DNA from: Lunularia cruciata
Lineage: Eukaryota > Streptophyta > Marchantiopsida > Lunulariales > Lunulariaceae
Assembly (NCBI GenBank): GCA_948567375.1
Contig: OX419762.1
Coordinates: 26,045,465 to 26,109,464 of the forward strand
Reading direction: 5' to 3'
DNA length: 64,000 nt
The position numbers were made by a program, and so were the translations under genes. Positions 46,118 to 58,239 of the stretch are shown here, one piece after another (position 1 is the stretch's first letter; each line of letters starts with the position of its first letter). The notes under the pieces are model-generated. The model did no database searches, was not told where the DNA came from, and worked only from the letters and a program-made list of their open reading frames with translations.

Positions 46118-47485
46118 TGCCACCATTTGGCATTTGATATAATAAGAGTTCTCTACTTCCTAAGCTACCAGGATCACCAAGAATATGATCAAACTATCTC
46201 TCCTAGCCAAAGCTTCAAGTGTATAGATAACAGCAAAATAGTCAATAGGACAACAAGTGAGGGTGCACCAAATGGCTAGGGCACCAGTCTAGGAACCAAA
46301 GATCTAGGGGTCAAACCTTATTACACAAAATCTAGCAGAGTGGACAGATTTTGCCAAACAATGAACAAAATCTACTCTAAACTAGCTGGCCTCACGCCCG
46401 CAAGCTAGCTTGCTAGCCCTTCTAGTCCTTTGTAGCCTCTCATAGCCCACAGCCTTATGCCACAAGACCTCTAAATGCCAAATGAGGCCTTTCTTCTTGC
46501 CACTTTGAACTGTCTTGCCACTTCAAACCCTCTCCAAATCTAGCAAAACTCCCCCAAATCTGACCAAAATTTGACGTAAGTTCCAGCAAAAATCTGACAT
46601 AAAATCTTACATAAATCCCTAAAGTTGGCTGACCGCCAAATCCTCCACTAACTCTCCACTCAAGCCAAATTGAAATGACAAGTTTCTCCAAATCATAAAT
46701 TCAGGGAGATGGGTTCCCAACTCCACCTTTAATTTCACTTTTTGTGCTCAACTCGCTACAAATTGGTCATACTTTCACCTCTTGAGCTCAAAATCATAAC
46801 TATTGCTTGAAAATTGCTTCCTCTTTGCTCAAAATTTGGCCAGCGCTTCCACACATTGTCTGCCTTACTACCAAATCTGCATCAATCAAATGAGCTTCTA
46901 CACACTAGGGAAAACCAAAACCCCGATCAAGCTACCAACGATAAGCACAAGCCGAGATACCACCAACAACTTAGAGATACCACCAACACTCTTAGTTCTT
47001 GCACCCTATTTCCTCTTGACCTCACTTCTCTGATGTAATTAGTTTGTTTACATAACTTGAATTACACTCAATCATATCAGTACTTGATCTATCACTCAAT
47101 AATCTGCCAAAAATTAGGCATTGATTACAATCAAGCCACATCCACTCTAGCTAAGAGTATGCAAGTGACGCTCGCCAGCCTTTGTCCACCATAGCCAAGA
47201 ACTCAAAGGCTCAACATCAAATAAGTGAGCTCTCTAGAGCTGCACTTTGAAAGTATACCCCTTGGACTTGAGCTAGGTCTCAAACCCTAATGGTCCCGCT
47301 GACGGCACACCCAATGGTGGGAACCGTGCAAGTGATGGTGGGCCCTACCATGTAGTCAGTACCATGAACATGAAATATGACCGTCACCAAGTAGCCTATG
47401 AGTAACTACCAAAATACTCCAGACTACCAACACTATTACTCTAGAGTCCAAGCAATCTAGGTATGATGCTACAAAGGGCATGACA
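46118..47485 (-). repeat. 5' LTR of A'
   Basis: About 1.37 kb, aligned to the A 5' LTR through shared blocks such as GTGCCGTCAGCGGGACC (47290 region) and AATGGTGGCAGAGTCAG just past its end. The homology with A ends at 47485, which fixes the LTR start of the family at TGTCA. Confidence 0.65.
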
Positions 47486-48304
47486 CTTATTGTGTCATGT
47501 GCAAATCCACTCTATCTTTCATGTTTTAAGTTAAACACCCTTTGTTTCTAATCCATTTTCCTTTTCCTCTTGTGTCCAACCCGCTCTTCTTCCCATCCCT
47601 ATCCACGGTCATGAGGATTATGAAGTTGATTGTATCCTTGCACTTCACTATATTCAACATGGCTGCCAACAACATATGGAGTACAAAGAAAGGGTATTCT
47701 CTCACGATTGGCACTCGGGAGCTTCTTTCTCATCTCCAAAATGCACAAATAGCCATCTAGGAGTGTGAAGCTTCCATGGTGATGAAGACATCACCAACTA
47801 GCCATGAGGAATACATAACAATATGGAGGTTACTGATAAGTTAGTCAAGACTAACAAAGTAGCAAATAATCCAAGTTATCCAAGAATTATAAGAATATTC
47901 TAGAAGCATCTAAGAACCTACTTGATACTTTGCAAGTATTGGGTAATGTGCATACCAAATGGTGACTTATATGAGGAAACTTCTTGGGAAGCTTCTCGGC
48001 TAACTTAACTTGCACTCCAAGTAGGTGGCTTCTAGAAGGAAGCTTCTTCTGAAGCTTCCCAACTAACTTACCTTGCATTCCAAGTAGGTGGCTTCTTGAG
48101 AAGCTTCCTAGTTAGTTTGGCTTGCATTCTAAGAAGTTTGCTTTTTGGAAAATTCTTGAGAAGTTTCTCAAGAGCCTTGTATGCTTCTCTATAAATACCA
48201 AAGCCTAAAATCATGCTAGGCATTGGATTTTTCCTCATTCGAGTCCCAATGTGATCTTTCACTTTGATCTTCCATTCTTTTATTTCTCTCCTTGGTCTTT
48301 TATA
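47486..48304 (+). mobile_element. E1: integrase tail, chromodomain and 3' LTR of a gypsy element
   Basis: 47491-47620 matches the integrase tail of E2 (59470-59620). A chromodomain remnant follows (KKGYSLTIGTRELLSHLQNA, 47685-47745). The LTR spans 47814-48304 (CATAACAATAT...CTTTTATA), homologous to the E2 LTR and with the same GAAGCTTC palindromes. The left part is cut by A'. No intact ORF. Confidence 0.65.
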
Positions 48305-48518
48305 TCCAAGATAGTGACTCCTTGTGAGAAACTATGTTGGTAACAAAGAGAAGAAGTAGAGGTATGGAAAGACTGCATGAAAAGGATAAGATTTGTTAAA
48401 TATCCATCGGCCTCCCTAAGCTCTCTAAAGATGGATGCATGTGAGATGTTATTAATAGCATTCTTAAGAACCACCTATATTGCAACCCATTGTAGGTTTC
48501 TCTAATGCTTAGAGGTAT
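48305..48518. other. Spacer between E1 and E2
   Basis: About 210 bp between the end of the E1 LTR and the start of the E2 5' LTR. I see no gene, repeat or clear regulatory site in it. Confidence 0.4.
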
Positions 48519-48958
48519 TGTAACAATATTGAGTTTAATGGCAAAGTTAGTTAGGGCTAACAAAGTAGCAAATAGTCCAAATTAACATAGACTATTCTGG
48601 AAGTATCTAAGAAGCTTCTTAGGAAGCTTCTTAGGAAGCTTCACAACTAGCTTAGCTTGCATCTCAAGTTGGTAGCTTCAAGAAGGAAGCTTCTAGAACC
48701 TTCCAACTAGCTTAGCTTACATGCCAAGTAGTCAACTTCTAGAAGGAAGCTTCTTGAGAAGCTTCACTATTACTTTGGCTTGCACTCCAAGAAAGTGACT
48801 CAAGGAAGCTTCATGAGAAGCTTCTCAAGAGCCTTGTATGCTCCCTATAAATACCAAAGTCACACCTCATGCTAGGTGTTTGGAGTTTCCCACACACTCA
48901 AGTGTCCCAATGTGATCTTCCATTCTCCTATTTCTCTCCTCGGTCTTGGTCTTTTACA
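48519..48958 (+). repeat. 5' LTR of E2, rich in GAAGCTTC palindromes
   Basis: TGTAACAATATT...CTTTTACA, 440 bp. It has eight copies of the palindrome GAAGCTTC, several as close pairs (GAAGCTTCTTAGGAAGCTTC). CTCCCTATAAATACC (48841-48855) is a good TATA box. The 3' LTR (59803) and E1 LTR share this design. Confidence 0.8.
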
Positions 48959-48959
48959 T

Positions 48960-48974
48960 TGGTATTGGAGCAAG
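48960..48974 (+). other. Primer-binding site of E2
   Basis: TGGTATTGGAGCAAG directly after the LTR; close to the initiator-tRNA-Met PBS TGGTATCAGAGC. Confidence 0.75.
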
Positions 48975-49982
48975 AATAGGATGGATGGAATTTATAGACC
49001 ATCAAATCCATTTTTGTCAAACCATTGAGATTTTTGTATTTGAGTATAACCCAAGCATCATTTCACAAATTCATCACCTCATGCTTTGGGCAGAATTTTT
49101 TGAATGCAATCACCTTGTCCAAGGAACCCTTGGTACTCTTGATTGTAACTTATGGAGAATGGTGGATGTGTTGTATCTATGTGTTAATAAATTAGATAAA
49201 TTACGAGTAGTGTGATAGAGTAGTAGCCATGGCGGCAATGCTCAAGGTTATCATTGTTATGCAGTAAAAAAATTGAGTACCTTACTTGATTGTTGGATGA
49301 ACAAGACAATCAACAACAAGAACATGTAGAATGAGCACCAGCTCAAGAAGGAGAAGACCAAATCCGATTTTCAAAACCCAAGGTATTTGAAGGCAAGAAT
49401 CTTTCAAGTGCAATGAAGAATTTTGTATTTGATTACAAATGTTATTTTAAAGCTACCAATTTGCAAAATAAATGGAAATAGATTCTCTTGGCATCTAATT
49501 AATTGGATGGAGTAGCAAAGCTATGGCAGTAATTCCAAGTGGAGTAAGCCGAATGGCAATTTGTTGCACCAATCTTGACTTGGGAAAAATTCAAGATTTC
49601 AATAAATAATTGGTTGAATCCAAATAATAAATGTCACACTAACTACACAAGATAGGTTGGTAGAGTTGAAGCAGATTGGCTCTCTAAGAAGTTACATCAC
49701 GCAATTCCAAAACACCATCATGCAAATTCCAAATATACTAGAAGTAAAACCTTTGGAGTCACAACCCAAATTAGAGGTAACTATGTGAGAGCCACAACAC
49801 TTGGAGGAAGCCATGTAGTTAAGTGAATGCTTTGATTCCTTGGTTGCAACTTGGTCTTGACCTTGACCTCCACAAAACCTACCAATACTCTACACACAAG
49901 TGGAGGAGCCGGCACCAATGGAGATTGATGCAATTCAACGGAGACCACTTGGCACCATAAGTAGAGAAAAATTGTGACAAAT
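48975..49982 (+). pseudogene. E2 Gag, first part
   Basis: No usable ORF remains in 48975-49290. From 49370, FEGKNLSSAMKNFVFDYKCYF, then LDGVAKLW, LTWEKFKISINNWLNP and, in another frame, LVELKQIGSLRSYITQFQNT. This is the chromovirus capsid pattern. Ends at 49982 with TSD CAAAT and resumes at 56004. Confidence 0.55.
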
Positions 49983-50706
49983 TGTAATACTCCGAGGACA
50001 AGAGAAGAGAGAAAACACAAATTACACACTCAACATTCGGTGCCTCAAAGGAGCACCTTCTCTTTATTATATAGACAAAGAGGATCTCCTCCAAGGAAGC
50101 TCCACCATAGGATTAGGCATACATATAGGTGATATGTCATCAAGCTCCACCATTGGATTACTTACTTGGATGGGTGACATGTTGGTCTAGGTCCTATCTG
50201 GTTGGTCAAACAAGCTTTGACCGGAGGGATCTTTTAGGGAATCTTCCTGTAGGAGTCTTAGAATCACATAAGGTATCCTTGGAAAGCTCTTGACAAGACA
50301 AACTAGGAAGGAGGGAAGGCAAACCTTTCTTGTGTTGGGGGGGAATTGCACATTTTTGAGACCTAATTCATCCGTTTAGGCCTCCAAAATTGCCTTCAAA
50401 GATTAGGCATATTTTGGTTCCTACTCTATTAGTAGAATCCCCTTTTGGTGATACTTCATTCTGATCTGTTTATTCCATCATGTGTAACATCCTTCCAAAT
50501 GTTACCAAACCAATTCTCACCTTTAAATCATATGTCTAGCTATTGGTTCTAAGGTTCTCAAGTTTATTTTGGTTTTTGCTCTATTAGTAGTACTCTTTTG
50601 GTGATACTTCTATCTGATCTATTTTGACCATCATGTATAACATCATTCTAGATGTTACCAAACCAAATTTCACATCTAGATCATATGGCTAGCTTGTGGT
50701 ATTACA
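49983..50706 (-). repeat. 3' LTR of F
   Basis: 724 bp, TGTAATACCACAAGC...GGAGTATTACA on the minus strand. It contains TTTATATAGACAAAG-like TATA sequence: on minus, the CTATATAATAAAGAGAAGG stretch near 50062-50080. Paired with 55263-55998. Confidence 0.9.
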
Positions 50707-50719
50707 GACCTCCCTCCTT

Positions 50720-51178
50720 TTAAGACGCAACATCCTCGTTGTGCAATTGTTGCTCAATTGCTTTCACCAACACCGGTGCATGTGTCAAATTGGCAGCGGG
50801 CTCCCATGTTGCTTCATAGAGGAGGTAACCTTTCCACTGTACAAGATAGTCCACCCACGGATGGTGAGTACCACGCATGCATTTTTGGAGAATACGCTCC
50901 ACTTCATATTCTTTTGTGCCATCAATGAGTGTCTGACATGGTCAAATGTCTTGTGTGGAATGACCCTGGCCTGATCGGGGAGCATATCTACGTAGTAGGG
51001 AACCATGGAAAATTGGATGGATCTTCATGTGTGGTGGTAGCTCAAGGTGATAGGCCATAGTGCCGACGCAACAAAGAATCGAGAAAGGCCCAATAAAATG
51101 AGATCTGAGCTTATGAGGTCCAACTAATGTGAGGTTGGTTGTCGATAGCCACATTTGATCCCCAACATTGAACTCCAT
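50720..51178 (-). pseudogene. F integrase C-terminus and chromodomain
   Basis: MEFNVGDQMWLSTTNL, LRSHFIGPFSILCCVG (GPY/F) and IHPIFHGSLLRRY are followed after a frame change by a chromodomain: VDYLVQWKGYLLYEATWEP, with aromatic residues of the methyl-lysine cage partly kept. Chromodomains guide chromovirus integration to heterochromatin. It ends at 50720, just before the PPT and LTR. Confidence 0.85.
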
Positions 51179-51373
51179 GTGCCTATGGTGTGCATCAGCA
51201 TATTGCTTCTGTCAATTTTGAGCAATTTGTAATTTGTGCTTGGCGCTCTCCACACCGTGTTGGATTCTAGAAACAAATGTGTTGACGGCATCGACCTTGG
51301 TAGCCACTGGACTGATCTTCATCAAGCTAGAAGGTGTGAAGGGATACTCATACATGAGGAAGAACAAAGTGAC

Positions 51374-52258
51374 CTAGGTGGATGCATTCACTAAATTGTT
51401 GTTAGCAAATTCCACCAACGGGAGTAGGGTGTCCCACCTCTCTTGCTCTTCTAAGGTGAAGCCGCGTAGCATGTCTTCAATCGTGCAATTAGCCCACTCT
51501 ATTTGGCCATCTATTTGTGGGTGATAAGCTGTGGACATGGCCAACTTGGTTTTGAAGAAACCAAAGAGTGTTTGCCAAAACAAACTGGTGAATTGAGTGC
51601 CTCTATCGGTGATAAGTACTCTAGATAGGCGATGGTGAAAGAAGACTGCATCTAAGTATAATTGAGTTAGTTGTGGAGCAATCACATCCTTGGTGGTAGG
51701 GCGTACATGAATCATTTTGTTGAGCTGGTCCACAAAGACCACGATGGAATCAAACCTTGAGGTGGTCTTGGGTAATTCACAGAGATCCATACTCACTTGT
51801 TCCCAACGTTGGGTAGGCGTGGGGAGAGGTTGAAGGAGCCCTACAGGAGCTTGATTAGAGGCTTTGTTCTGTTGAAAAAGTAGGCAGCTGCACACGTAGT
51901 CCATCACATTGTTGCTCATCTTGGGCCAGTAGTAATGGCGTTGGACTGCATTCAAGGTCTTATCCACTCCAACATGACCTGCAATGGCCAAATCATGACA
52001 TTCCGCTAGAATGGTGGTGCATAATTCTGGGACATTTGGGATCCATAATTTGCCATCACAAAAGGTGAGTCCTTGGGTGTTGGTGATGCCTTTGGATGAT
52101 TGCGCTTCTACAATCTGTGGATCAATTTTTGTAGCAGCCAGAGTCTTTGGCCAAAATTTAGGGTTAATCTTAACCTCTACCACCAAGTTGTTTTCCATTG
52201 GCATCCGGGTGAATGCATCTGCAAGTTGCTTCTTACCTTCCACGTAGGTGATTGACAT
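51374..52258 (-). pseudogene. F RNase H end and integrase core
   Basis: A 294-codon stretch: VEGKKQLADAFTRMP (end of RNase H), HHCC zinc region (HDLAIAGHVGVDKTL; C-terminal pair degraded to CSCLLFQQ), then the core with D,D,E: VSMDLCELPKTTS, LITDRGTQFTS, and PQIDGQIEWANCT, where the usual E is kept as QIEWAN. A stop at 51374 breaks the link to the C-terminus. Confidence 0.88.
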
Positions 52259-52312
52259 GTTGAAGCATTATTGCCACTCTGCCCACCAAATTTGGTGACG
52301 AGATAGATCCTT

Positions 52313-53725
52313 CTACGTCTCAAGGTAGATTAGAGGTTTGTGGTCTATCTCTACTACAAATGCCTTCTCGCCCAAATAGTGCTTCCAATGCATGGTTGCC
52401 AAAATAATGGCCAGCTCTTCACGTTTGGTGGTGTGGTAGTTGCATTCTTCCAGTAAAAAATTTTGAGAGAAACATGCAATTGGATGCCATCCGTCATGCC
52501 ACTCTTCTTGTAGGACTGCTCCTATTGCTACGCTTGATGCATCTATAGCCAACTTGATTGGTCGTTTTGGGTCATACCACTTCAAGATTGATGCATGTAG
52601 CAAGGCGGGTTTCAATTCTTGAAAGGCCAACTCTTGTGCGGTTCCTCGTGTCCACTTCTTCCCCTTGCCAAGTAGTGCTGTTAAAGGCTGTGCAACCTTG
52701 GAGAAGTCCTTGACAAATCTACAATAAAATCCCATCAACCCCAAGAAGCTCTTGAGTTGAGTCTGATCTTCTGGGGCATGCCATTTTTGAATGACCTCTA
52801 TTTTATCTATCAATACTTGAATTCCTTCTGCACTTACTCTATGCCCCAAGTAGTCTACTTCAGACTTGCCAAACTTACACTTTGAGATTTTGGCGTACAA
52901 TCGATTCTGTCTTAGAATCTGGAGGACTTCTCATAGATGTTGTTTGTGTTTCGTCATTGTGCTACTATATACTAAGATATCGTCCAAGAAGACAATAATA
53001 GACTTATCCAAGTATGGAAAAAATATGTCATTCATTAGACTCATGAAAGTGGCAGGTGCATTGGTGAGGCCAAAAGGCATCACAAGATACTCAAAGTGGC
53101 CATACCTGGTTCAAAAGGCAATTTTGTACACATCCTCCTTTGCAATTTGGATTTGATTGTAACCGCTCTGCAAGTCTAATTTGGTGAAGTATCTCACTCC
53201 ACGGAGTTGATCAAACAGGTCATCCATGCAAGGTAAGGGGTACTTGTTCTTCACCGTTTGCTGATTGAGACCTTGATAGTCAATGCACATGCGCATTGTA
53301 CCATCTTTCTTCTTCACAAACAAGATAGGAGCCCCATATGGTGATACGCTAGGTTGGATGAACCTCTTCTACAGAATCTCCTCAATTTGAGTCTTACACT
53401 CCTCCAACTCATGAGGTGATAGGTGATATAGGGCCTTACAAGGAGGTGTCTTCCCCAAGAGTGTCTCAATTTTATGATCTACTCTCCTTTTTAGTGGTAA
53501 TCTTGAGGGTAAATCATCAAGAAAGACATCTTGAAATTCATCCACCACAGCCTTCAATTTCTGAGGAACTTCTCTATTAAGTTGTGCACTCTGGACTTCT
53601 CTTATTAGACCCATGAAACATCTATCGGTCTTACAGACAATTGCCATCTTTATGACATATAGAGGCAGATCCTGCTTGGGTGATTTTTCTTTAACCCCAA
53701 TGATTGACCATTGGTGGGTTCTCAC
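52313..53725 (-). pseudogene. F reverse transcriptase and RNase H
   Basis: [35 protein letters not shown], catalytic FLDDILVYS (52965-52995 on minus, in a frame shifted from the flanks), YAKISKCKFGKSEVDYLGHR, FLGLMGFYCRFVKDFS; RNase H IKLAIDASSVAIGAVLQEE and KREELAIILATMHWKHYL. The N-terminal linker (53369-53725) precedes it. Frameshifts at about 52900-53110 and 53340. Confidence 0.9.
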
Positions 53726-54050
53726 TACTTTCTTCCTCCAATCTTTCTTCCTCCATAGGGTTGTAATGCTTCATCCATGGTATGCATAAGATTGCATCAT
53801 AACAAGCTAATTGTATCACTTGCCACTCAATTGCTTCTTGATATTCTCCTATAGAGAGTGTTACCCGTCTAGGTATTGATTCAATCCTCTCTGTTTTCTT
53901 GTTAGGCAACTCTACTTCTTCACTCCTATCCCTCTCTAGATCCATTCCCAATCTTATTGCAACAAAGCAAGATAAGAAATTCTCTATTGCTCCCGGATCA
54001 ATGAATACTCTCACTTGATTGCCTTCCAGGACTCCATTCACAACAATCAA
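53691..54050 (-). pseudogene. F protease
   Basis: MIVVNGVLEGNQVRVFIDPG with AIENFLS: the retropepsin D-(S/T)-G-A signature is present as D-P-G-A. CYDAILCIPWMKHYNP matches the ILGMPWL-type second motif with G changed to C. The Asp is kept, but the Ser-to-Pro change makes activity doubtful. Confidence 0.75.
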
Positions 54051-55245
54051 TTGTGAGGTTGCCTTTTGGGATCTTTGCGCATTAGTCTTCTTCCTTCCCT
54101 TGCTTCTCTTCTTCCTTATTGAGCTAGTAAGGCCGCAAGGTACATTTATTGGTGATCTGTGTTTTCCGAAGTGATTTCCACCTCCTCCTCTTCAATGCGC
54201 CTCTCCATGTTGTTCAAAGATTGCCTATATGAAGGCCAAGGGCCTCTAGGGAAACAACTGCAATAGTTGGTAGATATACAATTGTGCCCAATATGGCCAC
54301 AATTGTAACAATGGTCTTGTTCTCCTTGAGTTCCTTCTCCTTGTGGGACTCCACCTCTTTGTTCTTCTACCCGTCCATGCTCCCCTTGAAGCGGTCATGC
54401 TCCTCAATCTCCAAATCAAAGGTTACCCAATTCCATCGGTACTAGTCCACCCATGTGTGGCATTTCTACCCGATAATATTGAGGTAGAACTACTCCTTCA
54501 CCTCCACCCAATGCTCCTACTATTCTCTACGCACAAGCAATGGCTTCAAATACCGTGCAAGGATTTTGCACCATGACTTCTTGGCGAATCCACTCCTTTA
54601 ATCCTCATTTGAAATTGTCGAGAGCCTCTGCTGGACTCATATTGGTTATTACAACTTGTAGATCTAGAAATGCCTCCACATACTCTTGTACACTATTCTT
54701 CTGTCTCAATCCCCATAGTCGGGTTTGAGCCATCTATCGGAACTACCATTGGGACCTCAGAAGCTATCACTCATTGATAATACTCCTCGCCAAAATTCCT
54801 AACCACAAAATCTCTAAACATCACTTTTGGTCTCACTATATAACGGATTTCTACTTGAGTGTTGAAAGGGAGAGGATTTGGGACATTCACATCCATATTA
54901 TCATAATAGAATGTAGATTGTCAAATCCCACTCTTTGTCATATATCACCATAGGTAGAATCACTAGGTTTGGTGAGTTCATCACCCTATCCCTGAATTTT
55001 GCGCCAAAGTGATAAACTAGCAATACCCTTGTTTTCTCACGCTAGATGTACATAACCTTGATATGGAATGGATTCAGGAATGGAAAGCTAGGTGCGGGAA
55101 ATTTTCCTCCCGGTGCATCCATCCCGTCTGCTCTTTAAAGTCCTTCCTAAGTCTAACAATTACTCTATGTTCTCCACCTCAAATTACTCAATTTTAGTAG
55201 TTCATGCTCTTTCAAGAAGGGTGATCCACTCTCTTGTACTAAGAC
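54051..55245 (-). pseudogene. F Gag remnants and leader
   Basis: On minus a knuckle CYNCGHIGHNC (near 54280-54310, spacing shortened), and capsid fragments around 54560-54760. Frames are broken and no long ORF survives. 54800-55245 has no clear coding signal. Confidence 0.5.
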
Positions 55246-55246
55246 A

Positions 55247-55261
55247 CTCACTCTAATACCA
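55247..55261 (-). other. Primer-binding site of F
   Basis: On minus TGGTATTAGAGTGAG, 1 nt after the LTR end; initiator-tRNA-Met type. Confidence 0.75.
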
Positions 55262-55262
55262 T

Positions 55263-55998
55263 TGTAATACTCCGAGGACAAGAGAAGAGAGAAAACACAG
55301 ATTACACACCCAACATTCGGTGCCCCAAAGGAGCACCTTCTCTTTATTATATAGACAAAGAGGATCTCCTCCAATGAAGTTCCACCATAGGATTAGGCAC
55401 ATAGATAGGTGATATGTCATCAAGCTCCACCGTTGGATTACTTACTTGGATGGGTGACATGTAAGTTTAGGTCCTATCTTGTTGGTCAAACAAGCTTTGA
55501 CTAGAGGGAATCTTTTAGGGAATATTCCTATAGGAGTCTTAGAATCACGTGAGTAAGGTACTATTGGAAAGCTCTCAACAAGACAATCTAGGGGGGAGTG
55601 AAGGCCAGCCTCTCTTGTGTTGGGGGTAAATTTGCACATTTTTTAGGCTTAATTCATCCATTTAGGCCTCCTAAATTGCTTTCAAAGATTTTAGGCATAT
55701 TTTGGTTCCTACTCTATTAGTAGAAGTCCTCTTTTGGTGATACTTCTTTCTTATCTATTTATTCCATCATGTGTAACATCCTTCCAAATATTACCAAACC
55801 AATTCTCACCTTTAAATCATATGTCTAGTTATTGGTTCTAAGGTTCTCAAGTCTATTTCAATTTTTGCTTTACTAGTAGAAGTATTGTTTTAGTGATACT
55901 TCTATCTGATTTATTTTGACCATCATGTATAACATCATTCTAGATGTTACCAAACCAAATTTCACATCTAGGTCATATGGCTAGCTCGTGGTATTACA
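55263..55998 (-). repeat. 5' LTR of F
   Basis: 736 bp, TGTAATACCACGAGC...GGAGTATTACA on minus; matches 49983-50706 and the solo LTR 33412-34152. Confidence 0.92.
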
Positions 55999-56003
55999 TA
56001 AAT

Positions 56004-56566
56004 GATGATTGTTTCTATTATCACCAAATTGGACATTGCATTGTTGAATGTCCACTCAAGAATGTGCAATCTTGACAAGTTGCCCAGATGGAGTTTGTGG
56101 AACAGAATGATCAAGGAAATAAGGAATCCCAATAAGAGATTTTGAGCCACCTATTGGGGACTTGATTAGTTCCAATGGGATCAAAGGCTTGACCTATGCA
56201 AGTTTGCTTCACTTGCAAGGTATGACATTTGATTGTGATTGTAAAAATTTTGTTGATTTTGGAAGTTTAGAGAATTGCATGTCCATGCAATTAGCAAAGG
56301 AATCATATAATTCTATCAAGCCAATAATTGGAATCAGATTCATACAATTAGCAAAGGAATCATATACTTCTATCAAGCAAATAATTGGAAGCGGATTCAT
56401 GATGGCGGATGGTAGAAAGGGTCTTGCATTCCATATCTCACATCTTGGTATGTTCAAGATTGGGAAGGAGTATTTGAAGTGTATGAGGTTTACAGTGGCA
56501 CCTCTACACTATGATATCATTTTGGGTTCACCTTGGCTTGAAAGTCATAAGGTTCAATTTAACTAA
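56004..56566 (+). pseudogene. E2 Gag end and protease
   Basis: A knuckle CFYYHQIGHCIVEC (second Cys lost) resumes the Gag after F. The protease-like frame 56162-56566 has LQGMTFDCDC, a tandem duplication of QLAKESYxSIKxIIG (56287-56400), and YDIILGSPWLESHKVQFN, the conserved second motif. The catalytic DSGA is not visible. Confidence 0.6.
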
Positions 56567-56639
56567 AATTGAGGACAAATTGAGGACAAATTCAAGTACA
56601 ACACCAAGGTAGGAATTTCTGATTAGGTTGTTTGGCACT

Positions 56640-56830
56640 TTTGGGTAAGACATCTAAGAATAGTCAGTCCCAAGATGGGAAGTTTATCATGAAAGCAACC
56701 ATTGAGCAAGTTTTGAAGAAAGATAAGTCCCAAGATGGGAAGTTTGTTAATGAAGCAACCATAGAGCAAGCTTTGAAGGAAGATAAGTCCCTAGATGGGA
56801 AGTTTGTCAATGAAGCAGCTTTAGAGGAAG
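56640..56830 (+). repeat. 60-bp tandem repeat in E2 coding region
   Basis: Three imperfect 60-bp units, each encoding DKSQDGKFVNEATIEQALKE or a close variant. They lie between protease and RT. Tandem expansion in a linker, in frame. Confidence 0.75.
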
Positions 56831-56839
56831 ATAAGTTTG

Positions 56840-58230
56840 TTTTCACCATGTGGATCAAGCCTATTGCACAAGGAGAATCTGAGGAGGATCAAGAGCCTCA
56901 TCAAGTAATGGTTGATCAAATAGTTCAAGAGTTTGTAGATGTGTTTCTGGAGGGATCTTTCAGAGGGATTACCCTCCAATTGTGGTATGCCATTCAAGAT
57001 TGAGTTATTGCCAAGGAGTACTCTAGTGAGTAGACCAATCTATCGACTCTCACCAAAGGAGTTGGAGGAGTTGCAAAAACACTAACAAAGTTGTTGGAGA
57101 AGGATTTCATGACATAATACATCTCCTTGGGGAGCACCAGTATTATTCATTCCAAAGAAGGATGGAGGACTTCATTTCTGTATTGATTACCATAGGCTCA
57201 ATAAACAAATAGTGAAGAATGCATATCCTTTGCCTCAAATTGATGACTTGCTTGATCAATTGAGTGGTGCATGATACTTCTCCAAGTTGGATCTTTGTAG
57301 TGGCTATTGGAAAATCCTCATTGATAGGAAGGATGTGCAAAAGACTACCTTTTGCACAAGGTATTGGCATTTTGAATGGAAAGTTCTACCTTTTGGGCTC
57401 ACTACTGCTCCAAAAATCATCATGGATCAGATGCCTTGGGGTGTTGGATGGACTATTGGATTGATATATGGTGGTATACTTGGATGACATTTTAATCTAT
57501 AGCAAGATGGAGGTAAAACACATAAATCATGTACGTGAAGTCCTAAGACAACTATGTCAATGGAAGTTCTATTGCAAGAAGTCAAAGTGTGCCTTCAAGT
57601 AGAAGGAAGTCACCTTCTTGAGTCACAAGATCTCATCAGAAGGGATCGAGATGGAAGAGGAGAAAATCAAGGCCATTGTTGACTAGCCTACTCCAAAGGA
57701 TGTGATAGAGGTGCGAGCATTTAATGGATTAGCAAGCTTTTATCAACACTTCATCCACTATTATGTGCACATGGTAACACCATTGACCGACCTCTTGGAG
57801 AAAAACTCAAGCTTTCAATGGACCACCAAGCATGAAGAACATTCCAAAGTTGAAACATATGGTGTCTTCAAGACCCATTCTCCAACCATATGATCCTCAA
57901 CTACCTTGTGTGGTTGACTTTGATGCTTCTAACTTTGCATTGGAGTTGTGTTGCAATAGGAATTTCCAGATGTGTTACATCCCATGGCCTTTGTGTCTCA
58001 CCAATTAAACACCACAGAAAAGAATTATTGTACACAAGATCAAACACAACTAGCAATAGTATATTCCACCAAGGTACGGGAGCATTATCTCTTGGGAAAA
58101 TAGGTGATCATGCAAACCTCCCACAAACTCTTGTTGCAGACATTACATTTGGAACACATGAAAAGTAGACATCATCAATGGGAGTAGCATCTCTAATTGT
58201 TTGACATCAAACTTGAGTACAGACCAAGTT
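56840..58230 (+). pseudogene. E2 reverse transcriptase and RNase H
   Basis: [65 protein letters not shown], catalytic YLDDILIYS (57476-57505, another frame), CAFK and VIEVRAFNGLASFYQHFIHYY. RNase H fragments follow 57890. Frameshifts and stops throughout. Confidence 0.75.
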
Positions 58231-58239
58231 GGTTCCATA

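Larger units (their letters stand above)
42630..47485 (-). mobile_element. A': decayed 5' half of a second DNMT-carrying element
   Basis: On the minus strand: LTR from 47485 (TGTCATGCCCTTTGTAG), PBS-like TGGTGGCAGAGTCAG near 46126-46112, gag, protease and the first part of the DNMT, where it is cut near 42630. It matches A along its whole length but with many indels and many C-to-T/G-to-A differences, including lost CpGs. It interrupts E1; the bases after its LTR start are CTTAT (47486-47490). RT, integrase and PHD are absent. Confidence 0.85.
49983..55998 (-). mobile_element. Element F: chromodomain gypsy element inside E2
   Basis: Two LTRs in minus orientation (55263-55998 is 5', 49983-50706 is 3'); TSD CAAAT (49978-49982) and TAAAT (55999-56003), 4/5 identical. 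Order on minus: LTR, PBS, gag, protease, RT, RNase H, integrase, chromodomain, PPT (AAAAGGAGGGAGGTC), LTR. About 6.0 kb. Frames are broken but long open parts remain, so it is younger than E2. Confidence 0.93.
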
